Of a stretch of 5,099 nt of DNA, positions 1 to 5,099 are shown piece by piece. The notes below the pieces were generated by a model. The model was not told where the DNA came from. It saw only the letters and a program-made list of their open reading frames with translations, and did not search any database. Positions within the stretch are counted from its first letter, which is position 1, and the number at the start of each line of letters is the position of its first letter. The position numbers and the translations under genes were made by a program. Origin of the DNA: Betaproteobacteria bacterium (lineage in GTDB: Bacteria > Pseudomonadota > Gammaproteobacteria > Burkholderiales > Burkholderiaceae_C); the NCBI GenBank assembly GCA_009923895.1, contig RFSP01000145.1, positions 1-5,099 on the forward strand. The letters run 5' to 3'.

Positions 1-704
1 TGTCCATAGCCCGAGATGCGCAGCATGATCAGGCCGGGGTTCAAAGCGGACAAGGCCTCCCAACCCAGGCCCCAAGCCTCCAGGGTGCCGGGTCTGAAGT
101 TTTCAATCAACACATCGGCCTGAGCAATGAGTTGTCGAGCAATCTCTTGGCCTTCGGGGGTGCGCAAATCCAAGGCGATGGATCGCTTGTTGCGCGACTG
201 CACCTGCCACCACACGGAGGTGCCGTCTTGCAGCAAACGCCACTGTCGCAGGGGGTCGCCGCCATCCGGGGGTTCAATCTTGATCACGTCGGCCCCAAAG
301 TCGGCCAGGGTCTTGCCTGCAAACGGGCCGGCAATGAGTTGGCCCATCTCTACCACGCGCAGACCCGCCAGCGCCTGGAGGCCGCCACGCTCACCTGCCA
401 GGCTGTGGGCATGCAAATCGGCAAAGGCCGCATCGGCTGCATGGGCCAAGGCAAAGTCTGCGGCCGTGATGCCACCGGCATCGTGGGTGCTCAGGCGCAA
501 GTCCACCCGGTTGTAGACGTTGTGCATGTCCGGGTGGTGGTTGTGGCGCTCGGCCCATTGCGCCAGGCGCGACATGAAAGAGAAGGCCAGGCCAAAGTCT
601 TTGAATTCAAAACGCCGCGCCAACGACAGGCCATCGGCACTGAGTTGCCAGGCGGGGCATTGTTGAAGTCGTTGGTGGATCTCTTGAGGTTGCAGAGGTT
701 TCAT
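1..704 (-). CDS. Fusion protein: N-terminal pterin-4a-carbinolamine dehydratase domain plus class III (CaiB/BaiF) CoA-transferase, 3' end outside window
   Basis: My translation from the ATG at 704 stays open for 234 codons to the window edge with no stop, so the gene is partial at its C-terminus. Residues 1-95 form a PCD (4a-hydroxytetrahydrobiopterin dehydratase, PhhB-like) domain. The family signature is complete and correctly spaced: E52, H56-H57-P58, Y64, H74 and D83. After a short linker (about 96-110), residues 112-234 are the start of a CaiB/BaiF CoA-transferase: LAGLRVVEMGQLIAGPFAGK, then DFGADVIKIEPPDGGDPLR, SRNKRSIALDL, and LIENFRPGTLEAWGLG. The family's catalytic aspartate should lie just past the window edge. 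PCD enzymes dehydrate the carbinolamine left by pterin-dependent hydroxylases; class III transferases move CoA between carboxylic acids. An AGGA six bases before the ATG (711-714) supports the start. No ATG lies between codons 60 and 120, and I see no Shine-Dalgarno for a separate transferase. The CoA acceptor cannot be told. Confidence 0.9.
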   Translation of the reverse strand, partial: MKPLQPQEIHQRLQQCPAWQLSADGLSLARRFEFKDFGLAFSFMSRLAQWAERHNHHPDMHNVYNRVDLRLSTHDAGGITAADFALAHAADAAFADLHAHSLAGERGGLQALAGLRVVEMGQLIAGPFAGKTLADFGADVIKIEPPDGGDPLRQWRLLQDGTSVWWQVQSRNKRSIALDLRTPEGQEIARQLIAQADVLIENFRPGTLEAWGLGWEALSALNPGLIMLRISGYG

Positions 705-894
705 GGCAGGTCCTGAGAGCGCGATTCACAATTCGAATCACAGCCCATAAGCAGAGGCCATTGTCCGTGCTTTGCGCAGCCCCTTGGTGGGCAGGGAGAT
801 TGGGAGTATCCTCTTGGGTCAAAGCCCCTTGATGCCCTCGAAGCCCCTCTGAAAGGGCCTGGAAAAGGCTCAGACAAGTCCTGGAGACCTGCTC
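705..894. promoter_or_regulatory. Divergent intergenic region between the fusion gene and the aminotransferase
   Basis: These 190 bases separate two divergent start codons and so should hold promoters for both genes. The best plus-strand candidate is TTGGTG (784-789), a 17-base spacer and TATCCT (807-812). The spacing is right but the boxes are weak. I found no convincing minus-strand sigma-70 promoter. The region also holds three copies of AGCCCCT (starting at 778, 823 and 842) and an inverted repeat at 723-739, listed separately. The aminotransferase ribosome binding site GGAG is at 883-886. No open frame here looks coding. Confidence 0.4.
723..739. repeat. Short inverted repeat GATTC-N7-GAATC, possible operator
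   Basis: Two 5-base arms, GATTC (723-727) and GAATC (735-739), are separated by seven bases. The overlapping 8-base palindrome ATTCGAAT sits at 731-738. It lies about 20 bases upstream of the fusion gene's start codon, where a repressor could bind. Arms this short occur by chance, and no regulator gene is visible in the window, so the operator role is a guess. Confidence 0.2.
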
Positions 895-2247
895 ATGGAT
901 CTGACCGACACCCGCCATCTGGACAGCCCCGTACGCACTGACCGCGAGTGGCTCGAACCCCACTGGATGCCTTTCACTGCCAACCGAGATTTCAAAGCGC
1001 GCCCGCGTTTGATCACATCGGCCAAAGGCGTGTATTTCACCAGTCACGATGGCCGGCAGATTTTTGATGGGCTTTCAGGCCTGTGGTGCACCGGCTTGGG
1101 TCACGGGCGTCAAGAAATTGTGGATGCCATTGCGCGTCAGGCGGCCACGCTCGACTATTCACCGGGTTTTCAGTTTGGCCACCCGGTGTCGTTCGATTTG
1201 GCCAACAAGATCGTCGAGCACATGCCAGCGGGTCTCAACCGCGTGTTCTTCACGGCCTCGGGGTCTGAAGCTGCGGACACGTCGCTCAAGATGGCGCGGG
1301 CCTATTGGCGTGCCAAGGGGCAGGCCGGCAAGACGCGGCTCATTGGCCGCCTCAAGGGCTATCACGGCGTGAATTTTGGCGGCATTGCCGTGGGCGGCAT
1401 GGTGGCCAACCGCAAGATCTTTGGCCAGTCGGTCGAGGCCGATCACCTGCCGCACACGCAGCCACCCAATGGCACTTTCGCGCGTGGCATGCCCGAGCAA
1501 GGCGTGGAGTTGGCCGATGAGTTGCTCAACCTCATTGCCTTGCACGACGCCTCCAATATCGCGGCCGTCATCGTCGAGCCGTTTTCGGGCTCGGCGGGTG
1601 TGGTCATCCCGCCCAAGGGTTATTTGCAGCGTTTGCGCGAGATCTGCACGGCGCACAACATCTTGCTGATCTTTGACGAGGTGATCTCGGGCTTTGGCCG
1701 CTCGGGCGCGTGGACTGGCGCTGAGGCCTTTGGTGTCACGCCCGACATCCTCAACATTGCCAAACAGGTGACCAACGGCGTGCAGCCTTTGGGGGCGGTC
1801 ATTGCCAAGCAAGAGATTTACGACACCTTCATGGCCAGCGGGGGGCCTGAGTACATGCTGGAGTTCCCGCATGGCTACACCTACTCGGCGCATCCGGTGG
1901 CCTGCGCCGCTGGCATGGCCGCGGTAGACCTGTTGGAGCGCGAAAACGCCATCGAGCGCGTTCGAGAGCTCGCCCCCATTTTCGAGGAAGCCATTCACGG
2001 CCTGCGAGGGGCCAAACACGTGGCCGACATTCGCAACTTTGGCCTCGCCGGCGGCATCACCATTGCCCCGGTGCCTGGCGAGCCAGCCAAGCGACCTTAT
2101 GAGATCGGCGTGGCCCTGTTCAACAAGGGCTTTTACGTTCGCTTTGGTGGTGACACCATCCAATTGGCGCCGCCCTTTGTGAGCACGCCGCAGCAGATTC
2201 GTGACCTGGTAAGCGCCTTGGGAGACACGCTGCAAGCCACGGCTTGA
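895..2247 (+). CDS. Omega-amino acid (beta-alanine):pyruvate aminotransferase, class III PLP enzyme
   Basis: This complete 450-residue cytosolic enzyme would move the amino group of beta-alanine or another omega-amino acid or amine to pyruvate, giving malonate semialdehyde (or the matching aldehyde) and L-alanine. It matches my recollection of the Pseudomonas putida omega-amino acid:pyruvate transaminase and of BauA in length (about 449) and throughout. Visible landmarks are DYSPGFQFGHP (87-97), the cofactor-phosphate loop ASGSEA (121-126), Y156-H157 stacking on PLP, EPFSGSAGVVIPP (228-240), D261 of IFDEV binding the pyridine nitrogen, the Schiff-base lysine K290 in NIAKQVTNG, T329 in GYTYSAHP, and R416 in YVRFGGD, equivalent to the carboxylate-binding arginine. 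GGAG at 883-886, eight bases before the ATG, supports the start. No methylmalonate semialdehyde dehydrogenase gene, a common partner, is adjacent here, so the physiological substrate is open: beta-alanine, GABA, polyamine-derived amines or similar. Confidence 0.93.
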   Translation: MDLTDTRHLDSPVRTDREWLEPHWMPFTANRDFKARPRLITSAKGVYFTSHDGRQIFDGLSGLWCTGLGHGRQEIVDAIARQAATLDYSPGFQFGHPVSFDLANKIVEHMPAGLNRVFFTASGSEAADTSLKMARAYWRAKGQAGKTRLIGRLKGYHGVNFGGIAVGGMVANRKIFGQSVEADHLPHTQPPNGTFARGMPEQGVELADELLNLIALHDASNIAAVIVEPFSGSAGVVIPPKGYLQRLREICTAHNILLIFDEVISGFGRSGAWTGAEAFGVTPDILNIAKQVTNGVQPLGAVIAKQEIYDTFMASGGPEYMLEFPHGYTYSAHPVACAAGMAAVDLLERENAIERVRELAPIFEEAIHGLRGAKHVADIRNFGLAGGITIAPVPGEPAKRPYEIGVALFNKGFYVRFGGDTIQLAPPFVSTPQQIRDLVSALGDTLQATA

Positions 2248-2384
2248 GTGTTGCTGGAGGGGCGCGGGTCACCTCGGGCCCGCCGATTCATCGCTCGAAT
2301 TTGACGTTCATTGCGTCGGGCCGACGTTTGGTCGCAAAGTGCTGGCGTTCAAGGCCCTAACGGCCTATGGTGATGCTCAATTCA

Positions 2385-2402
2385 ACGGCACCTGTGTGCC
2401 GT
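2385..2402 (+). repeat. Perfect 7-bp stem, 4-base loop hairpin just upstream of the small-ORF ribosome binding site
   Basis: ACGGCAC (2385-2391) pairs perfectly with GTGCCGT (2396-2402) around the loop CTGT. It ends six bases before the AAGGAG of the small ORF. In RNA it would be a stable stem that leaves the ribosome binding site single-stranded. It could protect the 5' end, set mRNA stability or be a protein target. There is no T-run, so a terminator is unlikely. Confidence 0.45.
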
Positions 2403-2408
2403 GTGCGC

Positions 2409-2414
2409 AAGGAG
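2409..2414 (+). promoter_or_regulatory. Strong Shine-Dalgarno site AAGGAG fixing the small-ORF start
   Basis: AAGGAG is six bases upstream of the ATG at 2421, an ideal arrangement. It is the main reason for choosing this start over the in-frame ATG at 2367, which has no purine-rich site before it, and for believing the small ORF is translated. Confidence 0.65.
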
Positions 2415-2420
2415 CATCCC

Positions 2421-2672
2421 ATGAAGACATCTCTCAATCATTGGCCGAATCAGCCACACAAGACGTCGCAGGGTCAGCGGTTTGGGACCTTGAGTTCTTC
2501 TCAACGCGCGTTGAGTCTCGCGCTATCTTGCATTCTGAGTTGGGGCACCCTGGCGGGCATTGATCGACTGGCCACCATGCCTCCCTCGGAGGCCGTCATG
2601 GCCCACCTGCATCTTCAACCGCACGCGACGGACAGGTTTATCACTTCCACTGCGCCGGTCGCTTTTCAATGA
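2421..2672 (+). CDS. Small hypothetical protein (83 aa), probable single-pass membrane or exported protein
   Basis: I do not recognise a named family. The 83-residue product has a polar, basic N-terminus (1-28, including K2, H14, K15, R20 and R29), one hydrophobic stretch at about 30-47 (ALSLALSCILSWGTLAGI), then IDRLAT and a polar tail rich in H, A, P and T. That fits a signal-anchor helix with the N-terminus in the cytoplasm and a short periplasmic tail. A cleaved signal peptide is possible but no clear A-x-A site is seen. Support for coding comes from the strong AAGGAG at 2409-2414. Third-position GC is lower than in the neighbouring aminotransferase, so codon use neither proves nor excludes it. 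Its last 32 bases overlap the 3' end of the convergent crotonase gene. I have a loose, unverified impression that small proteins with one helix followed by a similar ID-x-LAT stretch recur in Comamonadaceae genomes. No function can be assigned. Confidence 0.6.
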   Translation: MKTSLNHWPNQPHKTSQGQRFGTLSSSQRALSLALSCILSWGTLAGIDRLATMPPSEAVMAHLHLQPHATDRFITSTAPVAFQ

Positions 2673-3438
2673 AGGCATGCACACCTTCCAATGCGGTGTC
2701 GTCCATCATGTTGCAAGCCATGGTCTGAGCGGCATCGGTGTAGGCCGCTTCCATGCCACCTTCAAGCTGTCGGTAAAACAACTGCTTGCCCATGGCCAAG
2801 GCCAGGCGCGGCTTGGTCAAGATGCTACTCACCAAGACCTCTACCGCCGCATCAAGTGCTTCGGGTTCAGCGATACGGTTGATCAAACCTTTTTCCAGCG
2901 CTTGTTGTGCGCTGATGAATTCGCCGGTGGCCAGCATCTCAAAAGCCGCCTTGCGTGACAAGTTGCGGCTGAGGGACACACTCGGCGTGGCGCAGAACAG
3001 GCCCAGGTTGACGCCACTGACGGCAAACTTCGCGGTGCTGGCGGCCACGGCCAGGTCGCACTGCGCCACCAGTTGGCAGCCTGCCGCTGTGGCAATCCCC
3101 TGCACCTTGGCAATCACTGGCACAGGCAGTTTTTGCAAGCTCATCATCATGCGGCCGCACTGTGCAAACAAGGCCTGGTAGTAGGCCAAAGAGGGTTCAG
3201 CGCGCATCTCTTTCAGGTCGTGCCCCGCGCAAAACGCCTTGCCTTGAGCGGCAATCACCAACACGCGCAGGTGCTCGTCGCGGGCCAGAGCGTCCAAGTG
3301 CTCTTGCAGGGCCTCCAGCACGCCCTCGCTCAAGGAGTTAAAGGCCTGTGGCCGGTTCAAGGTGAGGGTGGTGACGCCGCGTGCGTCGTCGTGACGCAGC
3401 ACCAGAGGCTCTAGCGCTTGTTCTGAGTTTAGTGACAT
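2641..3438 (-). CDS. Crotonase-fold enoyl-CoA hydratase/isomerase family protein, ECHDC3-like
   Basis: This complete 265-residue protein has the crotonase fold: NRPQAFNSLSEG (28-39), the oxyanion-hole segment GKAFCAGHDLKEM (66-78), and the second segment KVQGIATAAGCQLVAQCDLAVA (111-132). The stretches AAGCQLVA-CD, GVNLGLFCATP and the C-terminal KRPAQW resemble mammalian ECHDC3 more than classical EchA/FadB hydratases. The two glutamates that carry out water addition in classical enoyl-CoA hydratase are absent: Q122 occupies the first position, and by my alignment G142 the second. The protein should still bind an acyl-CoA and stabilise an enolate or oxyanion, but ordinary hydration is doubtful. 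It is the second gene of an operon, 11 bases after the acyl-CoA synthetase stop, so it probably acts on that ligase's thioester. GGGAGA at 3444-3449, adjoining the upstream TAA, supports the ATG at 3438. Specific reaction unknown. Confidence 0.92.
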   Translation of the reverse strand: MSLNSEQALEPLVLRHDDARGVTTLTLNRPQAFNSLSEGVLEALQEHLDALARDEHLRVLVIAAQGKAFCAGHDLKEMRAEPSLAYYQALFAQCGRMMMSLQKLPVPVIAKVQGIATAAGCQLVAQCDLAVAASTAKFAVSGVNLGLFCATPSVSLSRNLSRKAAFEMLATGEFISAQQALEKGLINRIAEPEALDAAVEVLVSSILTKPRLALAMGKQLFYRQLEGGMEAAYTDAAQTMACNMMDDTALEGVHAFIEKRPAQWK

Positions 3439-3443
3439 GGGTC

Positions 3444-3449
3444 TCTCCC
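3444..3449 (-). promoter_or_regulatory. Crotonase ribosome binding site abutting the upstream stop codon
   Basis: On the minus strand the ligase stop TAA (3452-3450) runs directly into GGGAGA, and GGAG is six bases from the crotonase ATG. Termination and re-initiation sites are thus side by side, the usual layout for translational coupling in one mRNA. Confidence 0.6.
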
Positions 3450-5099
3450 TTACTCAATGGCCGAAGCCGACTTGGCGCGCTCGCGCAGCTGAAACTTTTG
3501 AATCTTGCCGGTGGACGTTTTGGGAATGGCCTCAAAACGGATTTCTTTGGGCACTTTATAGCCTGCCAGCAGGCTTTTGCAATGAGCGATCAGTTCAGGC
3601 GCCGTCACGGTCGCGTCGGGTTTGAGTTCCACATAGGCCAAAGGCGTTTCTCCCCACTTGGGGTCGGGCCTGGCCACCACGGCGCAGGCCACCACAGCCG
3701 GGTGGCGATACAAGGCATCTTCCACCTCGATGGATGAAATGTTTTCGCCCCCCGAGATGATGACGTCCTTGCTGCGGTCCTTGATCTTGACGTAGCGGTC
3801 ACTCTCCATCACAGCCAGATCACCCGTGTGGAACCAGCCGCCTTCAAACGCCTTGGCGGTGGCGGCGGGGTTCTTGAGGTACCCCTTCATGACAATGTTG
3901 CCGCGAAACATGATTTCACCCATGGTTTGGCCATCGGCGGGTACTTCGCGCATGGATTCGGGCTCCATGACGGTCATGCCCTCTTGCAGCGGGTAACGCA
4001 CGCCTTGCCTGCCATTGAGCCGCGTTTGCTCGGACAAACTCTCTTGCGCCCAGGTGTTGCGCTTGGAAGCTCCTGCGGCCGGGCCATACACCTCCGTCAA
4101 GCCATAGACGTGGGTGATGTCAAAGCCGATCTTGGCCATGCCTTCGATCATGGCTGCCGGTGGTGCGGCACCTGCCACCATGCCGCGTACCTGTTGCGTG
4201 ATGCCCTCCCGCATCTCAGGGGGTGCGTTGTAAATCAGGCTGTGGACGATGGGGGCGGCGCAGTAGTGGTCCACGTGGTGATCGCGCATGGCCTCCAAGA
4301 TGGCCTTGGCCTCGACGCGACGCAGACACACGTGCGTGCCCGCCTGCAGCGCTACGGTCCACGGAAAGCACCAACCGTTGCAGTGGAACATGGGCAAGGT
4401 CCACAGGTAGCGCGGAAACTGCGGCATGGTCCAGGTCACGGCGTTACACACCGCGTTCAAGTAAGCACCCCGGTGGTGGGTGACCACGCCTTTGGGGTCG
4501 CCGGTGGTTCCGCTGGTGTAACTCACGGCAATGGCGTCCCACTCGTCGGCAGGGCCCACCAGACGGGCCAGCGGCGCGTGGGTGGCCAGCCAGGCCTCGT
4601 ACTCCAAGGTGCCCACACAGTCTCCGGTGCCGGTGTACTCGCTGTCGCACACATCCACCACCAAAGGATGTCGTCCGTGCTCGCGGGCCAGGGCCTGGAG
4701 CGCCGGGCCCATGACCGCAGAAAATTCACGGTCGGTGATCAGCACCTTGGCCTCACAGTGGTTCATCTGCCAGGCCAGCAAAGGCGCATCCAGCCGGGTG
4801 TTCAAGGTATTGATGACCGCGCCCAGTGCGGGGATGGCGTAGTGCGCCTCCACCATCTCGGGTGTGTTGGGCAGCATCACGCTGACCGTGTCACCAGGGC
4901 CCACATCGGCTGCGCGCAAAGCGGCCGCCAGGCGTGCAGCACGCTCGCGTGTTTGCGCCCAGGTATAGCGGCGCTGTCCGTGGACCACCGACGGCAAGTC
5001 CCCAAAGACCTCGGCGCTGCGCTCGACAAAACTCACCGGGGACAGCGCCACAAAATTGGCGGAGTTCTTGTCCAGATGCTGTTCGTAGATCGAACTCAT
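3450..5099 (-). CDS. AMP-forming acyl-CoA synthetase (ANL superfamily, AlkK/DmdB-like)
   Basis: This 549-residue ligase would activate a carboxylic acid with ATP to an acyl-adenylate and then the CoA thioester. All ANL core motifs are present: P-loop YTSGTTGDPKG (194-204), LPMFHCNGWCFPW (235-247), adenine/acyl-pocket VYGLTEVYGP (331-340), GWFHTGDL (421-428) with the ribose-binding D427, the hinge region KDRSKDVIISGGENISS (440-456), and the C-terminal catalytic lysine K532 in TSTGKIQK. Length and motif wording fit the medium-chain/methylmercaptopropionate ligase group (AlkK, DmdB) rather than acetyl-CoA synthetase, which is about 650 residues. The real substrate cannot be read from sequence. 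Its ATG occupies the last three bases of the window, so promoter and ribosome binding site are not visible and a longer N-terminus cannot be excluded. The start MSSIYEQHLDKNSANF does look like the normal N-terminus of this group. It is the first visible gene of an operon with the crotonase. Confidence 0.93.
   Translation of the reverse strand: MSSIYEQHLDKNSANFVALSPVSFVERSAEVFGDLPSVVHGQRRYTWAQTRERAARLAAALRAADVGPGDTVSVMLPNTPEMVEAHYAIPALGAVINTLNTRLDAPLLAWQMNHCEAKVLITDREFSAVMGPALQALAREHGRHPLVVDVCDSEYTGTGDCVGTLEYEAWLATHAPLARLVGPADEWDAIAVSYTSGTTGDPKGVVTHHRGAYLNAVCNAVTWTMPQFPRYLWTLPMFHCNGWCFPWTVALQAGTHVCLRRVEAKAILEAMRDHHVDHYCAAPIVHSLIYNAPPEMREGITQQVRGMVAGAAPPAAMIEGMAKIGFDITHVYGLTEVYGPAAGASKRNTWAQESLSEQTRLNGRQGVRYPLQEGMTVMEPESMREVPADGQTMGEIMFRGNIVMKGYLKNPAATAKAFEGGWFHTGDLAVMESDRYVKIKDRSKDVIISGGENISSIEVEDALYRHPAVVACAVVARPDPKWGETPLAYVELKPDATVTAPELIAHCKSLLAGYKVPKEIRFEAIPKTSTGKIQKFQLRERAKSASAIE

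Larger units (their letters stand above)
2248..2420 (+). promoter_or_regulatory. Hairpin-rich intergenic region / putative leader of the small ORF
   Basis: Between the aminotransferase stop and the small ORF lie four inverted repeats in about 140 bases: GCGGGT/GCCCGC (2264-2269 and 2278-2283, one wobble pair), CGTCGG-g-CCGACG (2314-2326), AGGCC-N5-GGCCT (2352-2366), and ACGGCAC-N4-GTGCCGT (2385-2402). A GACGTT direct repeat at 2303-2308 and 2323-2328 is spaced exactly 20 bases. TTGACG (2301-2306) resembles a -35 box, but the matching -10 position (2324-2329, ACGTTT) is poor. The first repeat could end aminotransferase transcription but lacks a T-run. What the region does is inferred only. Confidence 0.35.

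Noticed and set aside
132..716. Long plus-strand open frame over the fusion gene
   Set aside because: It is the antisense shadow of a minus-strand frame that reads as two recognisable domains; its own translation resembles nothing and has no ribosome binding site.
607..1047. Minus-strand open frame spanning the divergent intergenic region
   Set aside because: It overlaps the 5' ends of both the fusion gene and the aminotransferase and its product has no recognisable domain; an accidental GC-rich frame.
1159..2235. 358-codon minus-strand open frame inside the aminotransferase
   Set aside because: Long antisense frames are common opposite GC-rich genes with strong codon bias; the sense strand is an intact, well-recognised enzyme and the antisense product shows no domain.
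2264..2283. Possible rho-independent terminator after the aminotransferase
   Set aside because: A six-pair stem (one wobble) with an 8-base loop is present, but no T-run follows, so I note it only as an inverted repeat.
2367..2420. Upstream ATG extending the small ORF to 101 residues
   Set aside because: No Shine-Dalgarno precedes 2367, and the extension would run through the hairpin and the strong AAGGAG used by the ATG at 2421.
2579..2593. GCCTCC-ctc-GGAGGC hairpin as terminator of the ligase-crotonase operon
   Set aside because: The 6-bp stem lies 47 bases past the crotonase stop on the minus strand, but no T-run follows in that direction and the stem is inside the small ORF.
1..5099. 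Mobile element, CRISPR array, tRNA/rRNA, defence or toxin-antitoxin system
   Set aside because: I looked for regularly spaced repeats, transposase or integrase motifs, terminal inverted repeats and cloverleaf-like segments and saw none; the genes are metabolic.

Overview
The window looks like a piece of a betaproteobacterial chromosome, most likely Burkholderiales and plausibly Comamonadaceae. It is GC-rich, densely coded and full of G/C-ending codons. The acyl-CoA synthetase and omega-transaminase read like the versions I associate with that family. This placement is inferred from composition and protein flavour only, since there is no rRNA or other marker gene. I see no IS element, tRNA, CRISPR array, prophage or toxin gene.

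Layout. (1) Bases 1-704, minus strand: the 5' part of a gene that leaves the window. It encodes an unusual in-frame fusion of an N-terminal pterin-4a-carbinolamine dehydratase (PCD/PhhB-like) domain, with its full active-site signature, to a class III (CaiB/BaiF) CoA-transferase. (2) Bases 705-894: divergent intergenic region with a weak promoter candidate and a short inverted repeat. (3) Bases 895-2247, plus strand: complete class III PLP aminotransferase of the beta-alanine/omega-amino acid:pyruvate type. (4) Bases 2248-2420: structured intergenic region with four successive inverted repeats. (5) Bases 2421-2672, plus strand: probable small single-pass membrane protein with a strong ribosome binding site. 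Its 3' end overlaps the next gene tail to tail. (6) Bases 2641-5099, minus strand: a two-gene operon in which an AMP-forming acyl-CoA synthetase (3450-5099) is transcribed first, followed 11 bases later by an ECHDC3-like crotonase-fold protein (2641-3438).

Functional reading. Three of the five genes handle acyl-CoA thioesters (CoA-transferase, CoA ligase, crotonase) and the fourth makes semialdehydes from amino acids. The ligase and crotonase clearly form one transcription unit and probably activate and process a carboxylic acid. The aminotransferase and the fusion gene are divergent neighbours, and no pathway linking them is visible. The most interesting items are the PCD/CoA-transferase fusion, the crotonase lacking both canonical catalytic glutamates, and the small membrane protein with its hairpin-rich leader.
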